NCBI GenBank assembly: GCA_003999685.1
Contig: CP021220.1
Location: 3,286,001-3,350,000, forward strand
From: Taiwanofungus camphoratus
Lineage: Eukaryota; Basidiomycota; Agaricomycetes; Polyporales; Taiwanofungaceae
Length of the DNA: 64,000 bases
Direction of reading: 5' to 3'
The notes beneath the pieces were generated by a model that had not been told where the DNA came from, did not search any database, and saw nothing but the letters and a program-made list of their open reading frames with translations. Both the position numbers and the translations under genes were made by a program. This document shows positions 33,501-45,406 of this stretch, piece after piece. How positions within the stretch are numbered: the stretch's first letter is position 1; the number at the start of each line of letters is the position of its first letter.

Positions 33501-35380
33501 CGAGTAGCCTCCACTCTGTGCGTCAGAACTTGTGCTATCCTGCATTCTACTTATGGCCTTGCGACGACCCAACGATCTGAGTTTGATCTCACGTTTCAAT
33601 TCCGGATCAACGATCTCAGAGAGCTATTCAACATTGTCGAGGGGCAAAGACTTGAGAGGAGATGCAAACCCAATACCTTTGGACCGGGGCTTGTCTTCCG
33701 GTTGCGTGCCATGCTCGATGATGACCACAAACGGTGTATTCAAATATGTCTGCGCACGCCAGCAAAACCAGAAATGCCAGCCATGAATATCGAGTTTGAA
33801 ATGATCGTGCGCTCACTTGCAGGAGTCATACACAACCGCAAGAAGGCTGCGAAACGCTGCTACAAGAGAGGGGGGACTCAATTGGATGGGATCATTTCCT
33901 AGAGTTTGATGAATTTGAAAACAATCCCATAATGCAACATGATAATGGACTGGTGATTGAGGCAGCCGTGCAATCCCCATCTTCAAGGCCTTCACCCCGG
34001 TCTGATGCTACCTTGACCATTCTTTGGAGACACATGACATCCGCACATTTGCCTGATGTGCATTTTGTTGCCCTTTGTTCACGAGACTCAACAGGCCTAG
34101 TCAGACAACCCGAAATATCTTACATCTCTAGGGAGGCGTTAGAGTCCTGTACTGTTCTTGACCTTTGTAAGTCCCTTTAAACCGTATTTTCATAGTGATA
34201 GGATGTATGGCTGATATGGTACGTGACTATAGAGGATATATGAAGAGACTAGACGGCATCCTGATGGATGACACGACATATCCAGATCGTCTTAACGATG
34301 TCACCACAGAATATCTGGATTATGATAGTGATTTTGATGGACTTGACATAGGAGGCATGAGTGATGACGAAGACTGTCCAGTGTCAGACCCTAGGAACAA
34401 GAACAAGAACGAATGTAGAAATGAGAAGGACAACCAGCCTCAGTCAACTTCCGGGAATGAATCAGCGGTGGATGTCAAAGAAGGTAGTAAGTGGTAGTCT
34501 CATAGCTTGTCTCTGGGCATTTGTCTGGTTCTCTCTGTACAAAGAGAAATCTTCAAAGAATGGCAATGGCACCGACAAAGATCAAAACAAAGACAAGCTG
34601 AAGTTGGGTGGCAAAATTATCGTGCTTCGAGGAGTTGCATCATGGACGTGAGTAATCCTTGTGTGAACTCAAAAGAGGTGGTACCCATCATCAATGGGTC
34701 AGCTGGGATGCCTTCCTCTATTACTTCTATACCGGTCTGATTGTCTTTCCCCCTCTGAGAAGCCATGACAAGCAGGCCCGAGAATCATTCACTCGCAGCT
34801 ATGACAACCCAAATCCCTATCGACCGTCACCAGTGTCCTGCAAATCAGTTTATTGACTTGCTAATCTAGTTAGTTGGTTTTTTCTAAGTAATTTTGTTTT
34901 TGACTCATTGGGCATAAGCTTGGGATAAACGATCTCAAGAAACGAGAGCCACTGCACTTGGAGGCTCAGTTGTCACAAGAGACTATTCCTGAGGAAGTAT
35001 TCAGCGAATTCACCTCGCGGTGAGTGATGCCCCTATAGGATGCTATTTGCGAAGTTTATCTCATTTGCTGCTGCAGGTATGAAGAAATCAAGGATATGGA
35101 AGTATCTGCCGCAGTGAAATACTGGAATGTGCTCCGAAAACTCCCTGCATTCAATGACAAGATGGAAGACATTGCAAGTGGTAAACTGCCTCATGTCGGT
35201 AAGGTCATAGCGGAAATATGGAGACGAGTCTGCGATGGGCACTCGAGACCCTTCCATTTAGCTGCAGAATATCTGCCGAAGAGATTTCTTCGAGATATCA
35301 CCGTTGCACCACATCACAAGTGGTTACGACGTCAGGAGAATGCATTGATGACAACCTACTTTGTTGACGCTGTGCCGTGA
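33500..35380 (+). pseudogene. MATH-BTB protein gene, copy B, nearly complete but interrupted
   Basis: The best-preserved copy. MATH half: SEFDLTFQFRINDLRELFNI, TFGPGLVFRLRAMLDDDHKR, AMNIEFEMIV and, after a break, FDEFENNPIMQHDNGLVIEA. A spacer with SDATLTILWRHMTSAHLPDV (BTB start) and an acidic linker EYLDYDSDFDGLDIGGMSDD follow. The BTB core is TWDAFLYYFYTGLIVFPPLR, HDKQARESFTRSYDNPNPYR and SCKSVY, then LGINDLKKREPLHLEAQLSQ, EVFSEFTSRYEEIKDMEVSA and a tail ending VDAVP at 35380. The clearest defect is TGA at 34854-34856 directly after SCKSVY, where relatives have an Arg or Ala codon (CGA to TGA is a likely change). The frame before WDHFLEFDEF also needs a splice that I could not place well. 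If the TGA is bypassed, the rest is open, so loss is recent. Confidence 0.6.
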
Positions 35381-38029
35381 CACTTTCACAGGAGCCCGCC
35401 CTTACGTTTAGGAGTGGGGGTTTAATAGACATGTAACTGCAGACTTGCATTGGATAAAAGTAAAGTGCAGATGATAGTTGCTGTCAGCTCTTCTAATGCG
35501 AACTTCTTTTCTCCCGAGCTAACAAAGGGCAGCAAAAAAATTACCAGGACTACTCGTGATGAATTATGAGAATGCCCTCAAGGAGAAGCCAATTGATATC
35601 AAAAGCAATAGTTCGAAGTTCTCGCCGCCTTCGTTTCAAACAAGTGGCTAAGCATACTATGCTTACTGGTGGGGTTGGCACCCTGACTCAGTTGGCAATT
35701 GCTTCTGATTGGTCAAAAACTCATCTTTTTTGATTCCAGCCTCATCGTCGCCGCATGGTTATCGACAGAACCTCGCACCGAAGTGGAAACGCTCGGTGCG
35801 ATGACCGTGGGATGAGTCAGCTTAGGGGTACAGCCTGGGACGAAGCCTCCACCCCCTGATTCCTCCCCAAGCCCAATCATGTAAACCACCCTATCAGACA
35901 GTCATGCTGTTACTCGGCCTTGCCTGTTACTCGGAGACACACAGTATCTTACTCCATCTGACGTAGGCTCAGGTGGGAGTTACCTAAAAGGCCCTGCAAG
36001 GGAGAGCGGTTGGGGTAGCGGTAAGCCCCCTGATGAGAGCTTTTGCAGGCTCGAAATCACAACCATCCCACTCCTTTAACACCCCTCTCCTATGAGCTAC
36101 CAGGACCCTATATTCAGAGACGGTCATCTGTAGACTTAGTGATGAACGCTGTCAGTCCAGCTTTGATGCTCAGGTGGATGCCGTGCCTCAGGCGTTCGTT
36201 CCTCATGCCCGTGGAACGGTTGAGGCCTTCACAAACACTGAAAACTTTATTGGTCAAGACCCTAAGTGCCAACTGAGGGAGTGTGCCGACTCTACCAGCA
36301 GGCACAGTAGGGTTAAACACGCGAAGATCGGATTGACAACTAGCTGTGTGAATACACTCGTGCGAGAGTCGCAATGTCTATCGGTATATACTGTTACAAC
36401 AGCCCAAGACGCAAACTGGTTTGATCCATCAAAATTTCATCCCATTTCCTGTTGAAGGATAGCACAGCGAGCCTGTGTGCAATCCTGGGGCTTGTCTCGT
36501 GCAGATCCGAACTAGGAATCCGACCATATTGAAGGCTCCAAGTGCACACCAGCATCACAACAGTCAGAGCTTATACAGAGTTTGATGTGGAGTCCGAATC
36601 GAGTGTGGGGCAGTAAGGTTTGTTCACCAGAAGGCTTCTAGCTTGAGCAGCCTTAGTGACTACGGTTTCGTGAGGTTTCGAACCGTAATGCATGTGACAA
36701 CCACTTAGGGATTAGCATGCGCTTCAAGATCGCATCTACCGGGGAGCAAGCGAACGTTAGTACACAGAACCCTCGCATTACGATCTTCGTGCACATATGC
36801 AGACTTTCAACGCCGCGGCAGGGATCGCAAAGTTGTCAGGCAATGTACCGAATGTTCGCTTGATGCCCGTGGCGCGCCGGCAGACTGGCAACCAAGCAAA
36901 CGGGTGCGATTCTGGATACACACCCCGTATCGTCACTCACCTGCGCAGTCGCCGCATAAACATCCCAGAACAAATTCGTGCCAGGAACGAATTTGTCGCA
37001 AGTGACAACGAAGCCGCAACCCACCAATTATAGAAGAAGCCAATCCGATGCGAGGGAGAGCGACTGGGATCAAAACACTCGAGCTTGCATTGGGTTGACG
37101 TCAAGGACAGTCCCATGCGAGCTTGGTGTTCGAAATCCGCGTACGTACCTTCAAGTCACCGTGAAACGGAGACACTTGGGTCTTTGCACCGGGCTCAAGG
37201 GCGCAATTGCGGCGCGCGAAGAGCCCTGTAGAATCTTTGCAACGTTCTCGTCCTGAGCTCTGGTACCCCAACGTAGTAGTAATTGTTGGGGTTCGTAATC
37301 AACAGTAAGCAGCGATGAGCTTCGAACTAAATGTGGATACCGCACGAACCGCGTGCACCTCACCTCGACATGTATATGGATGTACGTCAAGGTCATGAGA
37401 CGGGCCCGAATCCAAGAGACGCTCGAGGAAGTCAATTTGACGCGCACATTGCACACAGTACCTACGGCTGGATCATCCGGACACGTACGACTTTCTTTGG
37501 CATAATTACGGATGTGTAAATTCCAGGAGTCTTTGAGCGCGCGATCCTTACCAAAGGTGGGGGCAAAACTGTTCGAATAAGAGGCCGAGTTCGACATGTC
37601 GTGTGTGTGATTGCCCATTGTTAGATTTGTGAATTCAAAGGATGAATCCAGCATGAATTTTGCACCTTCATTGCAGTTTTCGAAGAGAGGAATGGCACAT
37701 CAGGAGACTGTTAGCAATTTTTTGGTGGCGGCCTGCACAGACATGTGAATAGCAGTAGAAGTTCGAGACGTCCTCTTTGGTCACGCGGCACAGTTTAAGG
37801 CTTATAACAATGCCTTAGCCATCGCGGGGCTGTCGTTTCCTCGTTGGCTGTAAGGGAGCTGCCACCGTCTATCCGAGCTCGGAGTTCAGTGTAAGCGTTT
37901 CCATTCACATTGGAACTACGACATACGCGTATCCATCCTCTCTCATAAGGCCCAGCTAATCGCGCTACCCCTTCTCCGCATCGTGAATCTAACGCCGTCT
38001 CAAGACCTATACCCATACTGCCAGGCGAC
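35381..38029. other. Gene-poor stretch, repeat remnants
   Basis: 2.6 kb with no convincing gene. It contains the inverted partner of the block at 33250 (about 35700-35740). A short segment at 35998-36065 has a TGGGGTAGCGG box and, 38 nt further on, GGCTCGAAATC, resembling polymerase III A and B boxes. An inverted pair CGGTTTCG/CGAACCG lies near 36662-36685. None of the frames up to 167 residues on either strand (for example 37151-37654, minus) shows motifs. The last 200 bp before 38030 should include the promoter of the BTB gene. Confidence 0.4.
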
Positions 38030-39126
38030 ATGACGACCCACTCCTGCACCGACCAACACCATCCGGAGCTGTACTACGAGGATGGCAATGTCGTCCTCTC
38101 CGCGATCGCCCAGGACGGGCGGCGCCAGTTCTTCCGAGTGCACCAATCTATTCTCTGCCGGCACTCGCCAGTCTTCGCGCAGATGTTTGATATCCCTCCT
38201 TTACGTACTTCGGGCTCGAAGGACGCTATTGCCGAAACGTACGAGGACGTAGTGCACATTCAAATGCCCGACAATGCGGAAGACCTCGCGAGCTTCCTTG
38301 GAGTATTGTACGACCCTTTGTTCGTTCCCCGTCTCTCCGCTAATGCTTTCCTGAATGACTGACTGGGACACTACGCAGGGGCACCGCGTATAAACGCTTC
38401 AACCCGAACACACCTGTGCTTGTTGAGGGCACACTAAAGCTCGCGATGAAATACGAATGCGACGCGCTGCGCTCGCGCATCGTCGAGAATCTCGAAGCCG
38501 ACTGGCCCCAGACGCTTGCGCAGTGGGACGCGCGCCATGCCGAGAGCATCCTCGCGCGCTCTGAGCATACACAGCAGTTTACAGGCAAGGTGAACGGCCT
38601 GTACCTCGACGACCGCTTGCCCGAGCCCGCGTCTGCGATTCGCATCGCGTCGGACTACAACGTCCCGAGCATACTCCCCGCTGCGTTCTACCAGCTTGCC
38701 CTGCTGAACACTGACGCGGACTGGGATACGTACCGCGCGAATCCCAGCAAGCATCTCCGGTTCGGAGCTCGCACCGCGCGCTGGCGACTGCTGGACAAAC
38801 GGGATCTGATGCGACTAGTGCACGGACAGAAGCTTCTCGCGGCATATACGCGCTCGATTGGAACGGATATCTTTGGGCTGCGTTGTCAGCGGGGGAACAA
38901 GAGCTGCGGGAAGGCACGGAGCGACTGCTGGAAGTACTTTCAGGAGAATGCGCCGATCTCTATGGACGACCCGCTGGACATCCTGTACGACTGCATGCGG
39001 CTGGACACGCTGTTCACGGACGTGCCGTGTGCAACGTGCCTGTCGGACATTGCGGTGATGGCAGAGAAGAAGCGGAGGGAGCTGTGGAGGAGCCTTCCTG
39101 CTTTTTTTAACCTGGAGCCCAAGTAA
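38030..39126 (+). CDS. BTB/POZ domain protein
   Basis: Two exons, 38030-38319 and 38379-39126, give 345 residues. The BTB fold covers about residues 15-140: LYYEDGNVVLSAI, FFRVHQSILCRHSPVFAQMF (the conserved hydrophobic-R/K-V-H-x-x-x-L pattern), VVHIQMPDNAEDLASFLGVL and YDPL, then TPVLVEGTLKLAMKYECDAL with IRIASDYNVPSILPAAFYQL. A C-terminal region has paired cysteines (C in LRCQRGNKSCGK, SDCWKYF, ILYDC, VPCATC) that could bind metal, though spacing fits no finger I know. This type, with a KYECDALR helix after BTB, is a very large family in Agaricomycetes; some members elsewhere recruit cullin-3, but its targets are unknown. It is unrelated in detail to the MATH-BTB copies nearby. Start ATG is the first in frame and the intron is 59 nt. 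Confidence 0.85.
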
Positions 39127-39129
39127 GTT

Positions 39130-39800
39130 TCATAGGTATTTGCTTGTCTGTACTGTGTTGTTCTAATTGTCCGTTTCGTTTTGTTTGCCTGTTTCAATCT
39201 GTGTTCTTAATTGTAGTTGACCTTTTGTTATATCATTGTTTTATGGACTGGTGTCCAGTATAGGACCGTAGTAGCATACGATGTACTTAATGTCCGAGTC
39301 TAACATATCTACTATCTTGTACTGCATGTCATTACAATGAGCCACCGCCTGTATCAAATTTGCTCGTTTGTCACCGCAATGGCATGTAACCACGTCGTCA
39401 TCATGACCGACTGTGGCTCCCCATATTCTGATAAACGAAATTGAATTGCGATGCCTTCGTCGTTATACGGAGCAGTACAAGAAATTGATTCGACGACAGA
39501 TAATTGCGACATAACATTACTCTACTGCAATTACTATAAACATCAAGCGTAACATCGTGAAGTACAACAGATAGGACGATGTCGGGTCCCAATGCCAATA
39601 TGAGATTAATTTAAATGGGTTTGTGCAGGCTTGTTGTACACATAATAAGACATGGCGATCCTCCAATACGAAGGATGCGTTGGATAGAAAAAGGGTTGGG
39701 AGGAAGATAGTGGAGGCAAGAGGGTGCAGACTCACGAAGGGGAGGTAACATAGGGATAAAGGTACAACAGAGGAGAGGTCATGACATTGAGTCGTGTATC
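39130..39800. other. Intergenic between convergent genes
   Basis: AT-rich stretch between the BTB gene (+) and the RhoGEF gene (-), which converge here; it should hold both 3' ends. No coding frame of note. Confidence 0.45.
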
Positions 39801-39808
39801 TTCAAACT

Positions 39809-42800
39809 CTACGGTCGGCGGAGGAAAGCCGAGTTTCCTTGCGCCCGGTCACACTTCTTCGCTATACGGATAGCACTGTCGAGGGCCCGCTCCACTAGAC
39901 CCCTTGACGGACTTGACACGGGTGTATGTTCGAGCAGGTCTGTAAAGAAGAAATTCATCGGCGATCAGATCAAACCACGGCCAACAGCAAGGCAAAAGCC
40001 ATGTTTATGCACCTTTGTACTGTAACACGTATCTCATGACCCTCTGCGTCGGCTGGATCGCCAGGTCTCGCACGTTGAGCTTCTTCTCCTGGCCATCGTT
40101 CGTTTTTGTGTTGGCAATGCGTGTGGTTGGAGACGTTGCAGTAGGGGAACTGGGGAAGATCATCGAGGTGTGCAAGTTCGATAGCGAGGATGGCATGCTC
40201 TTGCGTTTCCATGCACTGAACGTCCTGGTGAGCGTTCCAGTCGCGCTTGTGCTTTGCACTGTCTCCCGACCAACAGCAACGCTGCTTTGAATTTTACCAA
40301 ACTCGTTCGATGGTGCGGCCGGCGAGATTCCGAACGCGAGTCCAGCTCCAAGAGCAGCGGTAAACATGCCACCACCATTCTGACTCTCGCCAACCCCGAA
40401 AAGCGATAACCGTCGATTCTCCGTGACAGTCGGCTTCGTCAGTGTTAAGCCACCCTGGCTCATACTCCTCACGCCAAATGTCGGCATCGCCGGAACCCTT
40501 GAGGGAGACCGTACGATGCTCTCACTGTGTCCTACAGCGGACGCTGTCTCATCCTGTGGCTTTCGCGCCATTCTCCTCCCACGCTTATCCTTCTCCTCGC
40601 CTTCCGAGAAGAACTCGCCCACGATCCCGCACCACGCGACGAACGCGGCCTCGAGCTCCTCCTCGCACCCGATGAACGCCGCACTCACACCCCATGCGCT
40701 CGGGTCATCCGCAAGGCGCACAAGTAGCGCCTCGCTCGCCGCAAGCAGAGCGGGCACGTACGAGAGCAGCAGCGCGAAGCGCGGATGCACACTCTCCGCC
40801 GCAAGCAGCTGCCGCAAGCGTGCCTGGTAGTTGCGCTCCGTCCGCACGAGCTCGCGGCAGCACAGCATCGCGCGGCGCGCGACGCGCCACTCCGCCTCGT
40901 CCTCCGGGTCCTCAGGGTCCTCCTCCGCGATCGTCCCTTCGTCCTCCTCGCCCTCCTCGCCCTCCTCGTCATCCGAGTCGCTCTCGTCGCCAAGCCGGAA
41001 CTGCACCCGCCACTGGCGCACGTCGCCGTCCGGCCCGCCATACACGAATGAGTGGGTGCGTGTCCGCGCATCTCTGCTGCCGTTATCGCTGCCATGCCCC
41101 GTCTGACTTCCGTGTCCGGTCTGACTCCCGTGTCCTACTTGACTGCCACTCGGCGTCCCGTTCTTTGATCCCCGTCTGCGCCTGGCACCGACACCCTCCT
41201 TCCTGAGTCGATCTAGCTCCTGCACGAGCACTTCATCCGGGACGTCCGCCATCGCGAGTGTCCAGCGGCGCATCGCCATCGGATCGCTGTCGATGTATGA
41301 GTCTCTCTTCGGAGCCGCATAGGAAGCATGAGAGGCGTCGGTCTGCATATGCGACACAGAAGACGATCGGGAATGTGAGGGACCTGGGGCACGCATGGGT
41401 GAAGCGAGCCGCCGGAGTGTCGCAGGGGAGCTGACCACCGTGTGTCCCGATTCCAATGTTGACGAAGTGATATGCGGATTCGAGCCGGCAGAGTACAGCG
41501 CCTCGACGTACGGATCGAACTCCGCGGGCGGTGCCTCCGTCTCGCCCCGATCAACGAGGTGAGCGACACGCTCGGGGGAATGCTGCTGAATGCTAAGGCG
41601 CGAGGTGAGCGCAGCGAGTGCAGACGAAGACAGGCCAGTCCACGCGAGCTGGCTAAGTGCATTCGTCGAGCTCTTCTTTTTGCTATCGGATACCGGGAGA
41701 AACGATGAACGAGGCGACTGGGTCTGCAGTTCTTTCGGCTGTGAAAAAGGAACAGCACATCAAGCAGTGTGAGATGATTTTCGGTGAGCTAGACTCGAAT
41801 TAAACGTACAATTTCGAGGCTGAACGGCGCCTCGGGACGCACCGGTGGTAAGTACCCTTCGTATATCTGCGTACGCGACCTCTTCAGCACGCTCGTGCGC
41901 CTCTTGTCTTGGTCCGCCTGAATTAAATTGGACATCGCTGACGGGGAGATCGGCGGGCGTTTCTTCTTCAGCTTCCGCGGGCCTTGCTGGCTGCGAGTCC
42001 GACTTGGCTGCGGTAACAGCGGTGTAGGAGACGAACATAGCGAGGGCATGTAAGAATCCTGCGGCGAAGCCTCGAGGACAGGGGACGAGGGCGAGGTCTC
42101 GTCGGGCGTCGTGACGGGTGTCGACTGCGCCGAGGAAGAGGGCGAGGTCGAGCCCAGGTCGGAAGGCGTGCCGCTGGAGCTGTGATTGCTGCTGCTGCTG
42201 CTATTGTGAGTGCGTGCCAGTGGCCGCCTTGCCATCGCAGAGAGGCCGCCACTCTGGCCGCGCTCGCTAGCGCTGCGGCAGCGGAAGAACCTACTGCTCC
42301 TGCTGGACGGCGTGCTGGGTGCGCTGCCAGTCGAGCTGGACCCGCGCAGGCTCAGCGCACGCCACAGGCGCGAGCCAGATGGACTGGGCGCAGCCGCGCT
42401 CATCGAGTTGCTGGGACGATGGAGGGACTTGCGCAGCTTCTTCCGCGCAGGCTCAGATGAATGCTCTGCTGGTGGCGGTGAGAACGCGGCACCATCCATA
42501 GGGAACGAGTTGCGGTAGATGGGAACGCGGGCCTTGTCCGCCCAGGAGAGCCGAGACGCGAAAGAGTGCCCGGGCAGCGATTGGGTCGCGCACGCTTGTC
42601 TCTGCGGAGCGCGGGCCGAGCCCGCGGGGCTTGTGATAGAACGAAAAGAAGGATGCCCAGGCTCGGAGACAGTGTGGCCAGCGGTGCGCGATTCCTCATG
42701 CGAGGCGTTCAAGGGCGCGAGGATCGACACGGACTTGAGCTTGGAGCGCAGCTCAGACTTGGACGGGATCGGCGGGGGCACGGTGTGAACTGCAGGCGGG

Positions 42801-43399
42801 TCACGCGTGAGTGCGTCCGCGAGCGCAGCATACTTTGCGGCATCTGGGGAGATGCTGGGGCTTGGGGGGTTAAATGCGGACTGCTGGGACCCCGACACTG
42901 GTGCAGACGCTGGCGGCACATCTGCAGCGTAGTAGGGGTCTGCAAGAGCCAGGTTCGAGGGAGATTAAGGACACGTACAAGGGTTGCTCGGCTCGTATCC
43001 CACGTATGAATAGTGATCCGGCTCGGAAAGGGGTGTTGCAATTTCCTCATGTGTTAAAGACATGTCTGCGAATTCGTGGTCGTTGGAAGACGAAGAGCTT
43101 GTGCCGGACAGCTCGGCTGCCTGCGCAAGCGAGTCTAATCTATGCTGAACAGACCTGGAAGGATTGAAAGTGGAGGAGAAATCGGCACCGGGGTAGACAT
43201 GCTGGCGAGCGTCAGCGTAGTCGACGTGCGTGGTGTCTTTCACATCCACCTTATCATCGACGGTGTTGAACGCGTTGCTCGGGGCCATGATGGAGGTAGG
43301 CAAGGAAGCTAGCTCGCTTTTGAAGGAAGGATTGAAAGGGAGATAATGGCCATGGCGGGCGGGAGGAAGAGGAGGGGCCTGCGTGAGGGCAGTCGCCAT
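39809..43399 (-). CDS. Rho guanine-nucleotide exchange factor (Dbl homology) with long disordered N terminus
   Basis: Activates a Rho/Rac/Cdc42 GTPase, by family. The first about 700 residues, in exons from 43399, 42919 and about 41790, are Ser/Pro-rich and low-complexity, with only short motifs. The DH (Dbl homology) domain begins EWRVARRAMLCCRELVRTER (conserved region 1, about 40900) and its third conserved region is LNVRDLAIQPTQRVMRYVLQ (about 40070), continued in the last exon by YKDLLEHTPVSS and ending near KKCDRAQGN at 39809. A low-complexity insert of about 160 residues interrupts the DH domain between these blocks. No PH domain follows: the protein ends soon after the DH domain, which is unusual but known for some fungal Dbl proteins. 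A stretch of short repeats (SQTGHG, about 41100) and an acidic run precede the DH domain. Confidence 0.8.
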
Positions 43400-43958
43400 G
43401 CAGAACGCTCAGCTGCAAGGCATGCCGATGAATTAAGTAGAACCAGCTTATAGCGCAACGCGCCCGAGTCGTCCTGACGTCACCCAGCCACAGCCATTCT
43501 TGGCCAGATTGACACTCCGCTCGTGGACGATTCGTTCTCCTGTCCTGACGGCCTGCAAAAACAAATCTCCGAATGAATGTTTATCCTGGATAACGTCCGA
43601 GAACGCGTGAGGCATGCTCTCTGGCCACTGCACCAGGTCCAGAACAGAACAGAACCGCAAGCATTTGACCAGTCCATGCGAGGAAAGCCCAGACTTATCT
43701 TATCATCCTCAAAGCAAGCATCAAACACGATCCAGAAAGGTCAAGCCGTCATTCGCCCGCACTGTTGGTCATTAACCGTCTCCACTCCAAACCGTGTCAT
43801 CCCGCAGCTGCAGGTCGATTTTACCGCTGAACTAGCTGGGAGGCACGCCTGATGATGCACCGATGATGCACGTACGTCCAATCCCCAAATATCATATATC
43901 CTCCTGTCGCTTCCCAGCCGAGACCAATCCGAGGGTGATCATATCTTGATAAACAAAG
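43400..43958. other. Intergenic, no gene seen
   Basis: Upstream of the RhoGEF gene. Open frames on both strands (43448-43728, minus; 43577-43852, plus) have no features. It probably holds the RhoGEF promoter. Confidence 0.4.
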
Positions 43959-44467
43959 CTAGCGCTGCACCCACTGCTGCGCCTTCTCCAAGCCCACGAG
44001 TGCGGGGTTCGTTGCTATATCCGGCTGCTCCGTTATAATTAAGTCGGTCATGTACTCGTCTGCCGTGTGGCCGACCCCCTTCGTGCCCACTCTTCACAGT
44101 CCAAGTGGCACATGCGGCCCGCGGCTTCCTCATCAACTGCATCCCATGCGTCAGCCAAAGAGCGAACCTATGCCGGAAGGTAGATGCTGAGTTAACACTG
44201 ATATTAGGCCTGGTCGACGATTCGCACCTATAGTACTGCATCCGCCCTCTGCCTAAGCGAATGCATATATGCCTCAAGCAGATCAAGAGTCTGCTAGGGG
44301 TTATCATTCTTCTCTTCGAACTCATGCGGCGTCCTTGGCATCGAATGAGACTGGTTTCAGGCATAGTCAACAAAACCCTGCTCGAACTTGAATCCGTTCT
44401 ACACATTACGGCACAACTTGTGTTTCGCGTCGAGGACACGAAACGATAGGATTATTCGCTGAGGCAT
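43959..44467 (-). CDS. Possible small gene of unknown product
   Basis: Several short minus-strand frames have good protein-like composition: an opening MPQRIILSFRVLDAKHKL at 44467, TLDLLEAYMHSLRQRADAVL (about 44280), SLADAWDAVDEEAAGRMCHL with DCEEW (about 44155-44085), and HTADEYMTDLIITEQPDIAT ending EKAQQWVQR at 43959. Linking them needs at least three short introns, some with acceptor TAG visible in the right place. I do not recognise the family. Reported as a candidate because the fragments follow each other in order on one strand. Confidence 0.35.
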
Positions 44468-44469
44468 GA

Positions 44470-45400
44470 TAGATGGCACTTGGACGTGTTCGATGTTCTC
44501 TTACTCTGGCAGAACTCGTCTGGTGCTGTCGCTGGTACCGTGGATGTCCATTGAGAAGTTAGGAAATGCCTCAATTCCTGACCGCTATCAACATCCTGCA
44601 CCTGACGAGCAAGCTTTGATCAGCCTGAGCCAACCCTCGACCTCCTGTGTATGGTCTCTACATCCTCTGGGTTTATCAAACATCCAGAGGAGTAGGCGAA
44701 CAGACTCTTTCTGGGCATTGTCGATATAAACGTTCAAACTCAAGCTGGGCGGGCCCTCGAGCTCCTAAACATGATAGTCTTGGTCCCCTCGCATAGACTC
44801 GACCTTTCTCGAACTCCCCGAGGCCTCAAACGATCGCGCAGGTGGGTCAGGCTCATCGGGTGCACCGAGCCGATAATCCCGGCGCGCGTCGACGGACCCT
44901 GCACAACTCTAAAGTGATCGATCGATTGCGCGACGTCCCTGATCGGGCACGACGCGCGTGTGACGAGTGACGGGCGCACTTGTCACGGCGCACAGTGACC
45001 TAGCACTGCGACGTGAGGGCTCAGTACAAGTAAGCTTACAGAGTGAAAAGCGAGGTTCTGTAGTGGTAAAGCAACTCCCTGCAGTCAACGACGTTCTTCA
45101 GATAGTGGGGTCGAGGATGGGGATAGTAGACAGGCCGCACACACCGCGAGATACTACTGAGATTGTATGAGACTTACCTACATATCACTCATCCAATGAG
45201 AGGGGGCAGATTCTGCAAATAATGAAGATATGTCTGTGTTCTACAATTGTATGGCATGTTCTCGTGGTTTAAACTATGCAGTGATTCCTCTCCGTGATAT
45301 GCTTTGTCAACGCACCATTTGTACAATCCAATGTTGGCGTAGCTGCACAAGATCTGGGGTCAAAGAGGCAGTCTTTCGTGAAGCGAGTCCACAAGTTATG
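44470..45400. other. Intergenic, no gene seen
   Basis: About 930 bp with no supported gene. The frame at 44740-44979 (minus) and those on the plus strand near 45230-45526 carry no motif; the latter overlaps the end of RIB7. Confidence 0.4.
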
Positions 45401-45406
45401 ATCCTC

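Noticed and set aside
36650-36735. Possible tRNA on the minus strand (GGTTCGAAACC)
   Set aside because: Flanking bases do not form a T stem or acceptor stem, and no A box is found at the right distance.
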